Assembly (NCBI GenBank): GCA_013041925.1
Contig: JABDRB010000011.1
Coordinates: 186,001-250,000, forward strand
DNA: 64,000 nucleotides
Origin: Akkermansiaceae bacterium
GTDB lineage: Bacteria > Verrucomicrobiota > Verrucomicrobiia > Verrucomicrobiales > Akkermansiaceae
Reading direction: 5' to 3'
A program made the translations under genes and the position numbers. Below, piece after piece: positions 45,427 through 55,246 of this stretch (within the stretch, counting starts at the first letter, position 1; every line of letters begins with the position of its first letter). Under the pieces are notes generated by a model. That model was given only the letters and a program-made list of their open reading frames with translations, was not told where the DNA came from and ran no database searches.

Positions 45427-46140
45427 TTACTCAGACTCCACGGCGTTGTGAAACATCTCCGCAAGCTCACGGACACGCTCCACACCCAAGGGTGCAGGAA
45501 ATATCGCCCCGAGAATCAATCGGCCGTACCGACTAGTCACTGGCATGATTTCCAACGTAGCTCGAGCAGCAATTTGAATATGCAGATTCCCCGCAACTCC
45601 AGAATCAACCGTCTGACCCGTGGCTCGGTTGGCTGTATCGGCAAGCGTGCGCGCCACTTCGATGAGCTTCGGGTTTTCCAGCTCATCCATGACCATCTCC
45701 CCTTCATGATCCATCACAAAAATCGCGCGCGCATCCCAATCCCGCCGAAGCTTGGCACTCAATGCCTGAAGGCTCGAAAGGGTCGGCCTGCCGCTGATCG
45801 CAGCCACCACCTCCTCGGGAGGAACGAGCGCTGCGGGCATGCCCAGATTAGACTCACGTGCCTGTAACATGCCGCTTCCCTCCGCTATCCTGCGAGCGTC
45901 AGCAAGCGTATTCCCGATCACCCCACGTGTTGACTCATCCTCCGTCAATGACCCGCCCTCCTCGGCCGACATGGAGGCATCATCCGATCGATCCGACTCA
46001 GGCACCTCTGCAAATCCTTCAAAATCATCACCATAACCTGTATCGCCTGCGGATTGATCCACCTTCGGCACAGGGGACATCAAACTCTCCGCGATACGGC
46101 GAACCTCCTTGGCATCCAGCCATGATTCTATAGGGTCCAT
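45427..46140 (-). CDS. Roadblock-like protein with acidic N-terminal region
   Basis: A 237-residue cytoplasmic protein. Residues 1-90 include a helix (SWLDAKEVRRIAESLM) and a low-complexity acidic segment (SAEEGGSLTEDEST). The C-terminal ~120 residues (AIFVMDHEGEMVMDELEN, ARTLADTANRATGQ, EIMPVTSRYGRLILGAIF) have the alternating strands and long helix expected of a roadblock/LC7-like fold; this is a fold-level guess. It begins 15 bases after the ParA-like gene, so the two form an operon. A role in protein positioning or a small-GTPase-like switch is possible but unproven. Confidence 0.55.
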   Translation of the reverse strand: MDPIESWLDAKEVRRIAESLMSPVPKVDQSAGDTGYGDDFEGFAEVPESDRSDDASMSAEEGGSLTEDESTRGVIGNTLADARRIAEGSGMLQARESNLGMPAALVPPEEVVAAISGRPTLSSLQALSAKLRRDWDARAIFVMDHEGEMVMDELENPKLIEVARTLADTANRATGQTVDSGVAGNLHIQIAARATLEIMPVTSRYGRLILGAIFPAPLGVERVRELAEMFHNAVESE

Positions 46141-46155
46141 GGGTTTATTCGTGGT

Positions 46156-46956
46156 TTATGGGTTGAGGCTCGTCGGTCGCGATTCATCATACTGCCCCCT
46201 TAATTTGGACTCAATTTCAGCTCGAAGACCATCGAAAACAGCGAGCATGCTGGCCCCCTCATTCATGACTCCCACAGGTAAGCCCTTGGCACTGGCACGC
46301 ACAAAAAGGTCATCACGCAGGACAACATGACGCATCACCATCGGCTTTGGCAGAATGTTTCTCAAGGCTTGAACGGCCTCAAGACTTTCAGGTAGCCCGC
46401 TCTGCACCATCGTCATCACCACACCCAACACCTTCAGGCCTGGGTTCTCCGCCCTCATCCGCGTCAAGGCCTCCAGCATTTTAGGAACCGAACGCACCCC
46501 CAAAGGTTCAGCCTGCTGAGGCACCAAGACAGAATCGCAGGCCGATAACACATCCGCCGTCACGCCGAACAATCCAGCGGCTGTATCGATGATACACACA
46601 TCATACCCTTGCGATGCCACCTTCTGAAAAAACATCCTGACCCCTTGAAGGGAAACGCCCATCGACGCTCCTTCCCACTCATAATCACTACACTGCCCCG
46701 CTGGCACAAGGCTCAGCGTCTCAAGCCGAGTCGGGACAATCAATGACGACAACACGCCATCGGGATCCGCCATCGCATCGTAAAAACCACCCAATGTCCT
46801 CGATTGCCGAGTTAAGGAGAGGCCAACCGACCCTTGCGGGTCAGTATCGACAAGCAAGGTTCTCTTGCCACTGCGTGCATAAGCATGGGCAAGGTTGATC
46901 GATACAGTGGTTTTACCCACTCCTCCTTTTTGACTAGATACGGCAATAGTAATCAC
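46156..46956 (-). CDS. ParA/MinD-type ATPase
   Basis: A deviant Walker ATPase of ~266 residues. Its start is best placed at the GTG at 46956, which yields the standard ITIAVSSQKGGVGKTT opening with Walker A KGGVGKTT. The frame continues upstream to 47076, but that part is unlike ParA. Walker A' LLVDTDPQGSVGLSL and Walker B VCIIDTAAG are intact. There is no ParB gene, and the partner gene downstream is a roadblock-like protein, so this is likelier a protein-positioning ATPase than the chromosome-partition ParA. No DNA-binding helix-turn-helix is present at the N-terminus. Confidence 0.85.
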   Translation of the reverse strand: MITIAVSSQKGGVGKTTVSINLAHAYARSGKRTLLVDTDPQGSVGLSLTRQSRTLGGFYDAMADPDGVLSSLIVPTRLETLSLVPAGQCSDYEWEGASMGVSLQGVRMFFQKVASQGYDVCIIDTAAGLFGVTADVLSACDSVLVPQQAEPLGVRSVPKMLEALTRMRAENPGLKVLGVVMTMVQSGLPESLEAVQALRNILPKPMVMRHVVLRDDLFVRASAKGLPVGVMNEGASMLAVFDGLRAEIESKLRGQYDESRPTSLNP

Positions 46957-47127
46957 GACTTTGTAAACTCTGCTTGAGACTAGCTGGACACCAGCACGAC
47001 TAAAGCATTTTCTCGACCCGATCGCATAATACTTGCTATCATCCCCCCCCCAACTAATCACTTTTTTTTGGTGCATCTTAAAAAGATCAAATTATGCTGC
47101 GAGGCAACACATCATAACCTGCCCACG

Positions 47128-49350
47128 ATGCCCCCCCCCAAGCTTACAAAAACCCTCCATGATCAAGCCATCATGGTATCATCGATCGCGCTTGCGCTCT
47201 TTACGCTAAATGCATGCCGGCCGGAGGCCAAGGCACCCCATTCCGACATCTCAGATGCTATCCGCGTTGCCCAAGTGCATGAGAATGCCCTACCTATCGA
47301 CAAAAGCAGCTTCTTAACCAGCCAGTCAAACTCCCCTATCCACTGGCAAGACTGGGACGACCAGCTGCTCAAACATGCACTCAGCGAAAAAAAGACCATC
47401 CTCGCCTTCATCGGTTCAGGCACGGATGTCAACACGATCAATGCCCTCAATCGACTGAATCAATCACCTGAAACAGTTCGCTTACTCAACAGCCAGCATA
47501 TCAATGTGCTCGTCGACAGCAATCTCAACCCAGCCATCGAGCTCCAGACCACCATGCTCTGTGCCGTATCGGGGACACATTCCCCACCCCCTCTGCTCGT
47601 TTGGATCTCCCACGAAGGCTACCCCATTTCATGGATTCCTGTAGGGCCCGACGCCAATTCTAACATACAAAGAACCATCACCGGCATCAACAACACCGTT
47701 TTTCAATTCTGGAAAAGTGACTCGGCTTACGTCCTGCAAAACAGCCGAGACAGCTTTAACGGCTATTCCGCCACCATCCTGCCTCCCCCCCAAGATAAAA
47801 TCGACACCCGCATCCCCACCCGCTCCGTTCGGCAGGGTGCCTCACTCTTTGACCCCACATCTGGAACCATCGATGGCTTGGACAGGATATCCCCTGCTCG
47901 GTTTATCACCATGCTCCTTACCGCGTCCCAGCGCCCCGACACCACCGACACACAAAAGGCCCACTACGCCAAAATTGCCGAACTCACATCAAACAAAATC
48001 TTACTCAACGGACTCATCGACCCACTCGACGGCGGCACCTATTCGGGAATCCAACAAATCACCAGCGACCTCCCCGTGTTCTCAAAGACATTCAAATCTC
48101 AGGCACTCACGATGCAGGCGCTCTACCTCCTCTATCAAAAATCAGGTGACCTAAAACACCTACAGGCTGCCGATGCAATTCTCGCCTATACACAAAAACA
48201 CCTCTCACTACCCGACAACGGGTATGCCCTCGGCAGCATTTATGCCTCAGGTAACGTGCAAGACAACCCCTGCGTCTGGACACTCGAGGAAATTGAAGCC
48301 GCCCTCACCGAAGAAGAAACCGAAATTTGCACCCTTGCATTCGGCCTCCATGGACTTGGCAATATCCCGCCCGCGGATGACCGTGACCGCTCATACTTCC
48401 GCAAAAACACGCTGACATGGAAACTTTCCCTAAACGACCTGGCCACACAAACAGCCCTCGATACCTCCACCCTCAAACAACGGCTTAAATCCATTACTCG
48501 AAAACTCGCCAAGATCCGTCAGAAAAAACCACTCAAACCCGTTCGTGAGGAGCTCTCCATCGCTGGCCCTACCGCCCTATTCGCCAGTTCATCCATCTCA
48601 GCCTACCGCGCCACCGGCGACACCGCCCACCTCAACAGGGCCACCAACATCCTCACTCACATTCGTCAAAATTTTGTGGATTCATCCGGCAACCTCCACA
48701 AAGCCCGCTATCATGGCAAATTACAGGCTCAGCCTGCCGAAGGTGTCGATCACGCCCTCGTCTGCCAAGCGGCTCTGGACCTCCAAGAAGTCACCCTCGA
48801 CCCCACATGGCTTGAATTCGCCGCTGACATCCATCAACGCATGCACAGACGGCTAGGTGATCCCGTCACTCATCGCATCAAAGAATCCGGCAACACCAGC
48901 TTCCCATTGACAGAAACAACTTATCAATTCTTCAACTCGAGGGCTTTAGATAATGACAACACTTGGGCAATCGCCTACGCCAACGCCAAACGCCTCGATC
49001 GGCAACAATCCAACGACCAACTCAAGGCCCAGCATGAGGCACTTTTCGATATTTTACTGAGCACAGCATCCGCTACCCCCATTGCGTGTGTCGACTTCCT
49101 CATTGCCGACGCCAAACTCCACCTAAAAACTGTTTACCTAAAAATGCCGGCCACGGGTATCTCCTCAGAGCTGCTCCAAGTTGCTATAAAAACCCCCTGT
49201 CAGATCGTCCCCGTTACGGACAAAGGGAACTACCCCGAACTCGATGGACAAGCCACCCCCATGCCAACAGGAACAGCCACCGTTGTTTTGCAGGGTAAAA
49301 TCATCGGCACCGCCGACAACGCCAACGATCTCAGCGCGCTCCTGAAGTAG
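47128..49350 (+). CDS. Lipoprotein with degenerate DUF255/thioredoxin-like and six-hairpin fold
   Basis: About 740 residues, exported as a lipoprotein: MVSSIALALFTLNAC contains the lipobox cysteine. The next part aligns by pattern with the N-terminal thioredoxin-like domain of YyaL/DUF255 proteins (SPIHWQDWDDQLLKHALSEK, then ILAFIGSG), but the usual CHWC active site reads SGTDVNTINA, so it cannot be a thiol redox protein. The remainder, with QALTMQALYLLYQKSGDLKH, PCVWTLEEIEAALT and ALDNDNTWAIAYA, fits the alpha/alpha six-hairpin toroid of that family. It starts either at 47128 (chosen) or 47173. Function unknown; it may bind carbohydrate or act as a scaffold. Confidence 0.7.
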   Translation: MPPPKLTKTLHDQAIMVSSIALALFTLNACRPEAKAPHSDISDAIRVAQVHENALPIDKSSFLTSQSNSPIHWQDWDDQLLKHALSEKKTILAFIGSGTDVNTINALNRLNQSPETVRLLNSQHINVLVDSNLNPAIELQTTMLCAVSGTHSPPPLLVWISHEGYPISWIPVGPDANSNIQRTITGINNTVFQFWKSDSAYVLQNSRDSFNGYSATILPPPQDKIDTRIPTRSVRQGASLFDPTSGTIDGLDRISPARFITMLLTASQRPDTTDTQKAHYAKIAELTSNKILLNGLIDPLDGGTYSGIQQITSDLPVFSKTFKSQALTMQALYLLYQKSGDLKHLQAADAILAYTQKHLSLPDNGYALGSIYASGNVQDNPCVWTLEEIEAALTEEETEICTLAFGLHGLGNIPPADDRDRSYFRKNTLTWKLSLNDLATQTALDTSTLKQRLKSITRKLAKIRQKKPLKPVREELSIAGPTALFASSSISAYRATGDTAHLNRATNILTHIRQNFVDSSGNLHKARYHGKLQAQPAEGVDHALVCQAALDLQEVTLDPTWLEFAADIHQRMHRRLGDPVTHRIKESGNTSFPLTETTYQFFNSRALDNDNTWAIAYANAKRLDRQQSNDQLKAQHEALFDILLSTASATPIACVDFLIADAKLHLKTVYLKMPATGISSELLQVAIKTPCQIVPVTDKGNYPELDGQATPMPTGTATVVLQGKIIGTADNANDLSALLK

Positions 49351-49425
49351 CCTACTCATCCATCAGCCCGCACCCGTCACCACGCTCAACGCACAGCAGA
49401 CTCAACACCGCCTAGTCATTCTCCC

Positions 49426-50592
49426 ATGAAAATCTATTGTTCTCTGCTGTGTATTACAGCCATCCTCTCGGGTATCCTCACCGCTGATACCATCGTTTTA
49501 AAAACAGGCACCACCTATGAGGGGAAAATTCTTTCAGAAACGGCCGACTCTTACCTTGTCGAGATTCACCACTCAAAATCCATCAAGGACGAACGGCGGA
49601 TCCCCAAAGATCAAGTGCGTAAGATCATTGAAGCCGAAAAGGACGCAAAAGATATGGCCATCGTGAAGGCATTGGTCCCAACGCCAGACAGACTCACCAC
49701 AGCGGCATACGAACGGCGAATCCAAACCGCCAAAAGTTTTCTCACCCGTTACCCCCAATCCACTCACCTCAAAGAGGTAACCACCATCCTCAAAACTCTC
49801 GAAAAAGAACACACCGTCATTGCCAAAGGCGGTATCAAACTCGACGGCCAGCTGATCTCTCCATCGGATATCGAAGCCAATGCCTACGACATCGACGCCC
49901 GGATCCTCTTCGGTAAAATAAAACACGCCGCAAAAAGCGGTCACTACCAACGGGCACTGCGCAGATGGGAAACCCTGAAAAACAATTACCCCCATTCCAC
50001 GGCCTATCAAAGTAGCCTCGCAATGGTCCCTCGCATTCTCTTTGCCCATCAATCCGATCTCAAAAACTCCCTCCGCACCCTCAAAGCGCGCGAGGCGAAA
50101 CGCCAATCAGCCCTCAAGAGCCTCAATGAAGGCGATCGCTTACGCACCATCGCCGCACTCGCTGAAAACAAACAAAGCTATAAAGCCCGTATCGAGAACG
50201 AGAAAAAAGAGCTCAAGACCCAATGGCTCACCATCGACCCCTACCATCAAGGAGCATTAGAATACAACCTCAAGAATGCCGAGGCCGAGCTGAAACGCCT
50301 CTCATCGTATGACCCGTCCAAGTTTAAACCTGCCGGACCGACCTACCGTGACGCTTGGTCAGCCCTCGCCAAAAACAACCTCGAGGATGCCAGTCTCCTG
50401 ATCCATCATTTGAAATCATTCAAACTCCCCGACCGCTATACCGCCCCCCTCGTGCAACGGCTCGAAGAAAAACAAACGGCCCAGATCAAGGCGGAGCAAC
50501 AGGCCGCCAAAGATCTTGCCGAACAAAAACGTCTCGCCGCCAAGGCCGCCGCTGAAAAAGCCAAAAAAGAGACGATGGAAAAAAAGAAATAA
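49426..50592 (+). CDS. Secreted coiled-coil protein of the PTPD-motif type
   Basis: A 388-residue exported protein (signal peptide MKIYCSLLCITAILSGILTA). The N-terminal ~50 mature residues (TIVLKTGTTYEGKILSETAD) form a small beta region like those of proteins that sense or bind at surfaces. The conserved-looking VKALVPTPDRL is followed by tetratricopeptide-like helices (YERRIQTAKSFLTRYPQST, AKSGHYQRALRRWETLKNNYP). The tail is a long charged helix (QIKAEQQAAKDLAEQKRLAAK). Such proteins recur in Verrucomicrobia with no known function. It lies 77 bases upstream of hisB. Confidence 0.6.
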   Translation: MKIYCSLLCITAILSGILTADTIVLKTGTTYEGKILSETADSYLVEIHHSKSIKDERRIPKDQVRKIIEAEKDAKDMAIVKALVPTPDRLTTAAYERRIQTAKSFLTRYPQSTHLKEVTTILKTLEKEHTVIAKGGIKLDGQLISPSDIEANAYDIDARILFGKIKHAAKSGHYQRALRRWETLKNNYPHSTAYQSSLAMVPRILFAHQSDLKNSLRTLKAREAKRQSALKSLNEGDRLRTIAALAENKQSYKARIENEKKELKTQWLTIDPYHQGALEYNLKNAEAELKRLSSYDPSKFKPAGPTYRDAWSALAKNNLEDASLLIHHLKSFKLPDRYTAPLVQRLEEKQTAQIKAEQQAAKDLAEQKRLAAKAAAEKAKKETMEKKK

Positions 50593-50668
50593 GCTCAAGG
50601 GAGCATATCAGGCCATAGATTGCCATTGCCATCCACCCCCAGTGCGGGCAGTCTCCGCCTCCGTAACC

Positions 50669-51259
50669 ATGAATCCACGCACCGCCAGCCACAACCGCAA
50701 AACCGCAGAAACCTCCATCAGCGTCTCGATCGACCTCGACGGCACTGGCAAGACTGACATTGCCACTGGCGTCCCCTTCTTCGACCACATGCTCACCCTG
50801 CTGGGCAAACACAGCCTGATCGACCTCCGCGTCAAGGCCGTAGGTGACATCGAAGTCGATGCCCACCACACCGTCGAAGACACGGGTATTGTGCTCGGCG
50901 ACTGCCTCCGCGAGGCCCTCGGAGATAAAATGGGTATCCGTCGCTACGGCACCGCCTACCTCCCGATGGACGAAACACTGAGCCGCTGTGTCGTCGATCT
51001 CAGCAACCGCCCGCACCTTGAATTCCGTGCGCCCACCTCCACACCGGATGCTCCTAACTTTCCATTCACTCTCACCGAGGAATTCTGCCGCGCCATCACC
51101 AACAACCTGCGCGCCAACATCCACATCGAGCTGCTTTACGGACGAGACGGCCACCACATCGCTGAATCGATTTTTAAAGCCCTCGCCCGTGCCCTCAGAA
51201 CGGCCATAGAGATCGACCCGCGCGAAACCGGCATCCCGAGCACCAAGGAAGCCCTCTAG
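50669..51259 (+). CDS. hisB: Imidazoleglycerol-phosphate dehydratase
   Basis: Histidine biosynthesis: dehydrates imidazole glycerol phosphate to imidazole acetol phosphate. Manganese-binding motifs FFDHML, DAHHTVED and DGHHIAES are intact and spaced as in the family; 196 residues, the monofunctional form without the phosphatase domain of E. coli HisB. The frame opens at 50516, but the ATG at 50669 gives the natural N-terminus (NPRTASHNRKTAET). It is followed 23 bases later by hisH. Confidence 0.95.
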   Translation: MNPRTASHNRKTAETSISVSIDLDGTGKTDIATGVPFFDHMLTLLGKHSLIDLRVKAVGDIEVDAHHTVEDTGIVLGDCLREALGDKMGIRRYGTAYLPMDETLSRCVVDLSNRPHLEFRAPTSTPDAPNFPFTLTEEFCRAITNNLRANIHIELLYGRDGHHIAESIFKALARALRTAIEIDPRETGIPSTKEAL

Positions 51260-51282
51260 TTTTCATACACGACCATCCAGTT

Positions 51283-51903
51283 ATGAAAGTCGGTATCGTT
51301 GATTACGGTCGGGGTAACATCCGAAGTGTAGAAAATGCGTTTCTCGCCATCGGTGCGGATGTGGTCCTCATCACCCGACCCGAGGAAATGGCGGACATCA
51401 CCCACCTTGTGGTCCCCGGTCAGGGTGAGTTTGGCGACTGCGCTGCCAACTTGAAAAAACAAGGGATGTTCGCCCCCATCCAGCAATGGGCGGCAGAAAA
51501 TAAACCCTACCTCGGCATCTGCGTCGGCTACCAACTCGTCTTTGAACAAGGTGAAGAATCACCCGATACCCGCGGGCTCGGCATCCTTCCCGGCACCGTT
51601 AAACGCTTCCCCGATGTCGGCCTGAAAATCCCCCACATGGGATGGAATGCCGTCCACCCCACGGACCCCGACCACCCGATCTGGAGCGGCATGCCCGATG
51701 ACCCGTATTTCTACTTTGTTCACTCCTACTACCCAGAGCCTACCGAACAAAATCACATCGCCGCCAGCTGTGATTACGCGCTCCCCTTTGCCGCCGCCGC
51801 CATCCGCGGCAACCTCGTCGCCACTCAGTTTCACCCAGAAAAAAGCCAACACAACGGCCTGCAGTTGCTGCGGAACTTCCTGGCCATGTCCCCATCATCG
51901 TAA
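51283..51903 (+). CDS. hisH: Imidazole glycerol phosphate synthase glutaminase subunit
   Basis: Releases ammonia from glutamine for HisF in histidine synthesis. The triad cysteine is in GICVGYQ, the histidine and glutamate in QFHPEKS, and the oxyanion strand in VVPGQGEFGD; 206 residues, typical length. Residues NIRSVENAF and HMGWN match HisH rather than other class I amidotransferases. It is cotranscribed with hisB; hisA, hisF and the rest of the pathway are not in the window, since the next gene is convergent ilvC. Confidence 0.95.
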   Translation: MKVGIVDYGRGNIRSVENAFLAIGADVVLITRPEEMADITHLVVPGQGEFGDCAANLKKQGMFAPIQQWAAENKPYLGICVGYQLVFEQGEESPDTRGLGILPGTVKRFPDVGLKIPHMGWNAVHPTDPDHPIWSGMPDDPYFYFVHSYYPEPTEQNHIAASCDYALPFAAAAIRGNLVATQFHPEKSQHNGLQLLRNFLAMSPSS

Positions 51904-51933
51904 AAAAAGGGAGCCCGTTTCCGGACTCCCTTT
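51902..51933 (-). terminator. Rho-independent terminator of ilvC
   Basis: On the minus strand the stem AAAGGGAG/CTCCCTTT with a 12-base loop runs into a further T4 (seven T in total). It is about 30 bases downstream of the ilvC stop and overlaps the last bases of hisH. Confidence 0.8.
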
Positions 51934-51962
51934 GATGAAAGGATTTCTCTCTGGTGGAGAAA

Positions 51963-53432
51963 TTAAAGGGCCTTCATGCTGCCCATCGCCTCACGGAGGA
52001 TCTCCCCGATTTCCTCAACCGGATGGTTGCGGATCTCAAAGTTGACTTCCACCAAGGTGCGGTTGTCCACCGCATCATCAGCAAGCTCAAGTCCCTTGCC
52101 AATAACATCGGTATCAACCGTCGTCATAAACTCTTCAAGCAGTGGCACACAGGCGTGCGCAAACAAGTAACAACCGTATTCTGCCGTGTCTGAAATGATC
52201 CTGTTCATCTCGTAAAGTTTCTTGCGGGCGATCGTGTTGGCAATCAGCGGCACCTCGTGCAACGACTCATAATACGCGGACTCGGGCTCGATTCCAGCTT
52301 CGACCATGGCTTCAAAGGCAAGCTCAACACCGGCACGAACCATCGCAATCATCAGAATTCCCTTATCGAAAAACTCCTGCTCGGTGATGTCACCTGTCGC
52401 CTCGGTTTTTTCAAATTCGCTCTGACCGGTCGCTTCACGCCAGCCGAGAAGGTTGACATCATCATTCGCCCAATCTTCCATCATGGTCTTGGAAAAATCA
52501 CCGGAGATGATGTCGTCCATGTGCTTTTCAAAGAGATCACGCATAATCACCTTGAGCTCTTCAGACAGGCGGAATGCCTCGATCTTAGCAGGATTGGAAA
52601 GCCGGTCCATCATGTTGGTGATACCACCTTGCTTCAGCGCCTCAGTGATGATTTCCCAGCCATACTGAAGCAGTTTCACAGCATAACCCGCGTCGACCCC
52701 TTGGCTCTTCATTTTGTCAAAACAAAGCAGTGATCCCGCCTGCAGCATACCACAAAGAATCGTCTGCTCACCCATGAGGTCAGACTTAACCTCCGCCACA
52801 AAGGACGACTCAAGCGCGCCAGCAAGGTGACCACCTTGGGCTACACAGAGTGCCTTGGCAATTTCCAAGCCATTTCCATTGGGGTCATTCTCACCATGAC
52901 AGGCGATCAAGGTAGGAACACCAAAGCCACGCTTGTATTCCTCACGCACCTCAGAACCAGGTGACTTGGGCGCCACCATGATCACGGTCAGGTCCTTGCG
53001 GATCTCGGTGCCTTCTTCCACGATGTTAAATCCGTGTGCATAGGAGAAACAAGCACCCTCCTTCATGTGAGGAACCACACTCTCAACCACTGAGGTGTGC
53101 TGCTTGTCCGGGGCTAAGTTCATCACGATGTCCGCCGTGGGCAGCATCTCTTCATAGGTCCCGACAGGAAACCCGTTCTCGGACGCATTCAAAAATGACT
53201 GACGCTTCTCGGCAATCGCCGCATCACGCAAGGTGTAGGCAACATCTAGGCCACTGTCGCGCATGTTTAACCCTTGGTTAAGCCCCTGGGCGCCACATCC
53301 GACGATCACGATTTTCTTACCCTTGGCAGCATCAATCCCATTGGCAAATTCCGAGATATCCATGAATCGGCAGGTGCCGAGCTCGTCCAGCTGACGACGC
53401 AGCGGGAGTGTGTTAAAGTAATTCTGACTCAT
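51963..53432 (-). CDS. ilvC: Ketol-acid reductoisomerase, class II (long form)
   Basis: Converts acetolactate or acetohydroxybutyrate to dihydroxy acids in valine/isoleucine synthesis using NADPH and Mg2+. The NADPH-binding [13 protein letters not shown], the [12 protein letters not shown] region, a doubled C-terminal metal-binding knot ([35 protein letters not shown]) and a length of 489 identify the class II enzyme, as in E. coli, not the 330-residue class I. No ilvB or ilvN is adjacent. The start at 53432 has no Shine-Dalgarno motif. It is preceded by the ModF-like gene on the same strand. Confidence 0.95.
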   Translation of the reverse strand: MSQNYFNTLPLRRQLDELGTCRFMDISEFANGIDAAKGKKIVIVGCGAQGLNQGLNMRDSGLDVAYTLRDAAIAEKRQSFLNASENGFPVGTYEEMLPTADIVMNLAPDKQHTSVVESVVPHMKEGACFSYAHGFNIVEEGTEIRKDLTVIMVAPKSPGSEVREEYKRGFGVPTLIACHGENDPNGNGLEIAKALCVAQGGHLAGALESSFVAEVKSDLMGEQTILCGMLQAGSLLCFDKMKSQGVDAGYAVKLLQYGWEIITEALKQGGITNMMDRLSNPAKIEAFRLSEELKVIMRDLFEKHMDDIISGDFSKTMMEDWANDDVNLLGWREATGQSEFEKTEATGDITEQEFFDKGILMIAMVRAGVELAFEAMVEAGIEPESAYYESLHEVPLIANTIARKKLYEMNRIISDTAEYGCYLFAHACVPLLEEFMTTVDTDVIGKGLELADDAVDNRTLVEVNFEIRNHPVEEIGEILREAMGSMKAL

Positions 53433-53497
53433 TTTTTAAGTGGTTCGTTGGTTGAACGCGCGCATTCAAGCGCAATTTGTGCATTGCGTAAATTGAA

Positions 53498-55012
53498 TTA
53501 ATTGGCATAATTCATGGCTGTTTTCACATCTTCAGTCAGATCAATGCGATATGGAGGTTCGGGATGGACCGATTTTTCGTCCCTGATGAAGTCAAGATGG
53601 TGGGTAATACAGTCGAGGCGGTCTTCCTCATCGTGGGAAATATAAACAATCTGAGCCATCCCCCTGGCGGCAATAGTCTCGATCAACTGGATCACAAGTG
53701 CCCGGTTCATCGGGTCGAGCCCTTGGCACGGCTCGTCCAAAATCAAGAGATACGGTCGTTTGATCAATGCCCGCGCAATGAGGAGCATCCGCTGCTGCCC
53801 AAACGATAAGCGCTGAAAATGCGTCGTCCGGTGGTGTTCCAAATGAATAAAGGCGAGCCACTCGGCGGCGATCCTTTGGTGTTGGTCAGACACCGACTGA
53901 TAGACACCAATACTATCAAAAAAGCCCGATAACAAAACCGTTTCGGCATTGACCGTCACTCGATATTGTTGATGCAGCGACGTCGACATCAACCCCATGT
54001 GATGTTTCACCTCCCAAATCGATTCCCCCGTGCCCCGCTTAACGCCAAATAGTTCAATCTCATTGCTGTAACACTGCGGGTGATCACCAGATATCAAGTT
54101 CACCAAGGTCGACTTCCCAGAGCCATTGGCACCACTCACTTTCCAATGCTCACCCGGCATGATTTTCCAATCAAGACCCGCGATGATCTGCTTGGCATGA
54201 TAACCGACCGATACCGATCGCATCTCAACAATCGGCTCACCTGCCGTCGCACTAAAAGCCTCAGTCCCAGGCAAGGCCGTGGGTAACGCCGGCACCACCG
54301 TATGCATCGCCTGCAGCTGATGCCAAAGCTGACTTTGGGCGATCTCCTCCCTCGGCCCATGCAGAACAAGATCCATCTGATGCAAACAAGCAAGGTGGGT
54401 CACATACTCACCGATGTGCGACATCCGGTTCACAATCACCACCGTGGGGATCCGCTGACTAATCTCAGAAATCAGACTCTTGAGATGTTTCACGAATACA
54501 CGGTCGAGCCCATCATACGGTTCATCCAAAACCAGCATTTCAGGTGCCCGCGACAGCGCACGTGCCATCATCATCCGGCGCCGTTCACCCGTGGAAAGCA
54601 ACCTGAATCCCGTGTGCAAAAAATCCTTCAGCTGAAGCGACTCAATCAGCGACTCGACCGATACCCCGTCCACCATGTGCTCGGTGATCAACTCATAGGT
54701 CGTCCGACCATCGTCAATCCGATCCAGTATTTCACTGTCGTCTTCGTAGATTTCCCGCTCCAATAAACCCTGCTCAGCCTCAAAAGAAACCATGCCTATC
54801 TTGGCACAACACGAAACCCGCTGGTGCTCCGCCAGCGGAAATTCACCCGACAACATCCGCGCAAACGTCGATTTCCCCGATCCATTCCCGCCAATCACGG
54901 CCCAATGCTCACCCGCAGAAATCGTAAAGCAACTTATCCCGACACCATGCCCCGCATTTCCAGAAATTTCCTCGAGAGTAACTAGGCGCGGCGCGGTAAG
55001 TAAATCAGACAT
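53498..55012 (-). CDS. Tandem ABC ATPase of ModF type
   Basis: A 504-residue protein of two fused ABC nucleotide-binding domains: Walker A GGNGSGKST and GANGSGKST, signature segments LSTGERRRM and LSFGQQRML, and Walker B LVLDEPYDGLD and LILDEPCQGLD. No membrane-spanning segments are present. The arrangement and length match ModF (E. coli molybdenum-related ATPase) rather than Uup-type EttA proteins, which have a different linker. No modABC genes accompany it, so involvement in molybdate handling is only by family name. It runs 65 bases ahead of ilvC. Confidence 0.78.
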   Translation of the reverse strand: MSDLLTAPRLVTLEEISGNAGHGVGISCFTISAGEHWAVIGGNGSGKSTFARMLSGEFPLAEHQRVSCCAKIGMVSFEAEQGLLEREIYEDDSEILDRIDDGRTTYELITEHMVDGVSVESLIESLQLKDFLHTGFRLLSTGERRRMMMARALSRAPEMLVLDEPYDGLDRVFVKHLKSLISEISQRIPTVVIVNRMSHIGEYVTHLACLHQMDLVLHGPREEIAQSQLWHQLQAMHTVVPALPTALPGTEAFSATAGEPIVEMRSVSVGYHAKQIIAGLDWKIMPGEHWKVSGANGSGKSTLVNLISGDHPQCYSNEIELFGVKRGTGESIWEVKHHMGLMSTSLHQQYRVTVNAETVLLSGFFDSIGVYQSVSDQHQRIAAEWLAFIHLEHHRTTHFQRLSFGQQRMLLIARALIKRPYLLILDEPCQGLDPMNRALVIQLIETIAARGMAQIVYISHDEEDRLDCITHHLDFIRDEKSVHPEPPYRIDLTEDVKTAMNYAN

Positions 55013-55246
55013 GGAATAAAGGTTTTTTCGTAGAGGTTTTATCGCGGATGAACGCGATGTCGATACGCTATCAATCGATTTGAACCACTGCGAAATAAAA
55101 AACTTTCTCGTGCTCGCCGAAAAACTTTACCCAGCAGCACCCGCTTCATCAGCGAAATACATAAACCTCACTCTGTAGGCTTGCAATCCATCACTTCACC
55201 AGCATGGTTTCCAGCCCATACTGAAAAATCAGCCCCACCATCCAGC

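Noticed and set aside
46957-47076. N-terminal extension of the ParA-like ATPase
   Set aside because: The 40 extra codons upstream of GTG 46956 have no similarity to ParA N-termini and overlap the leader of the opposite gene.
53498-55012. EttA/Uup-type translational ABC-F protein
   Set aside because: Two ABC domains are present, but the ~80-residue charged inter-domain linker of ABC-F proteins is lacking, and the layout fits ModF better.
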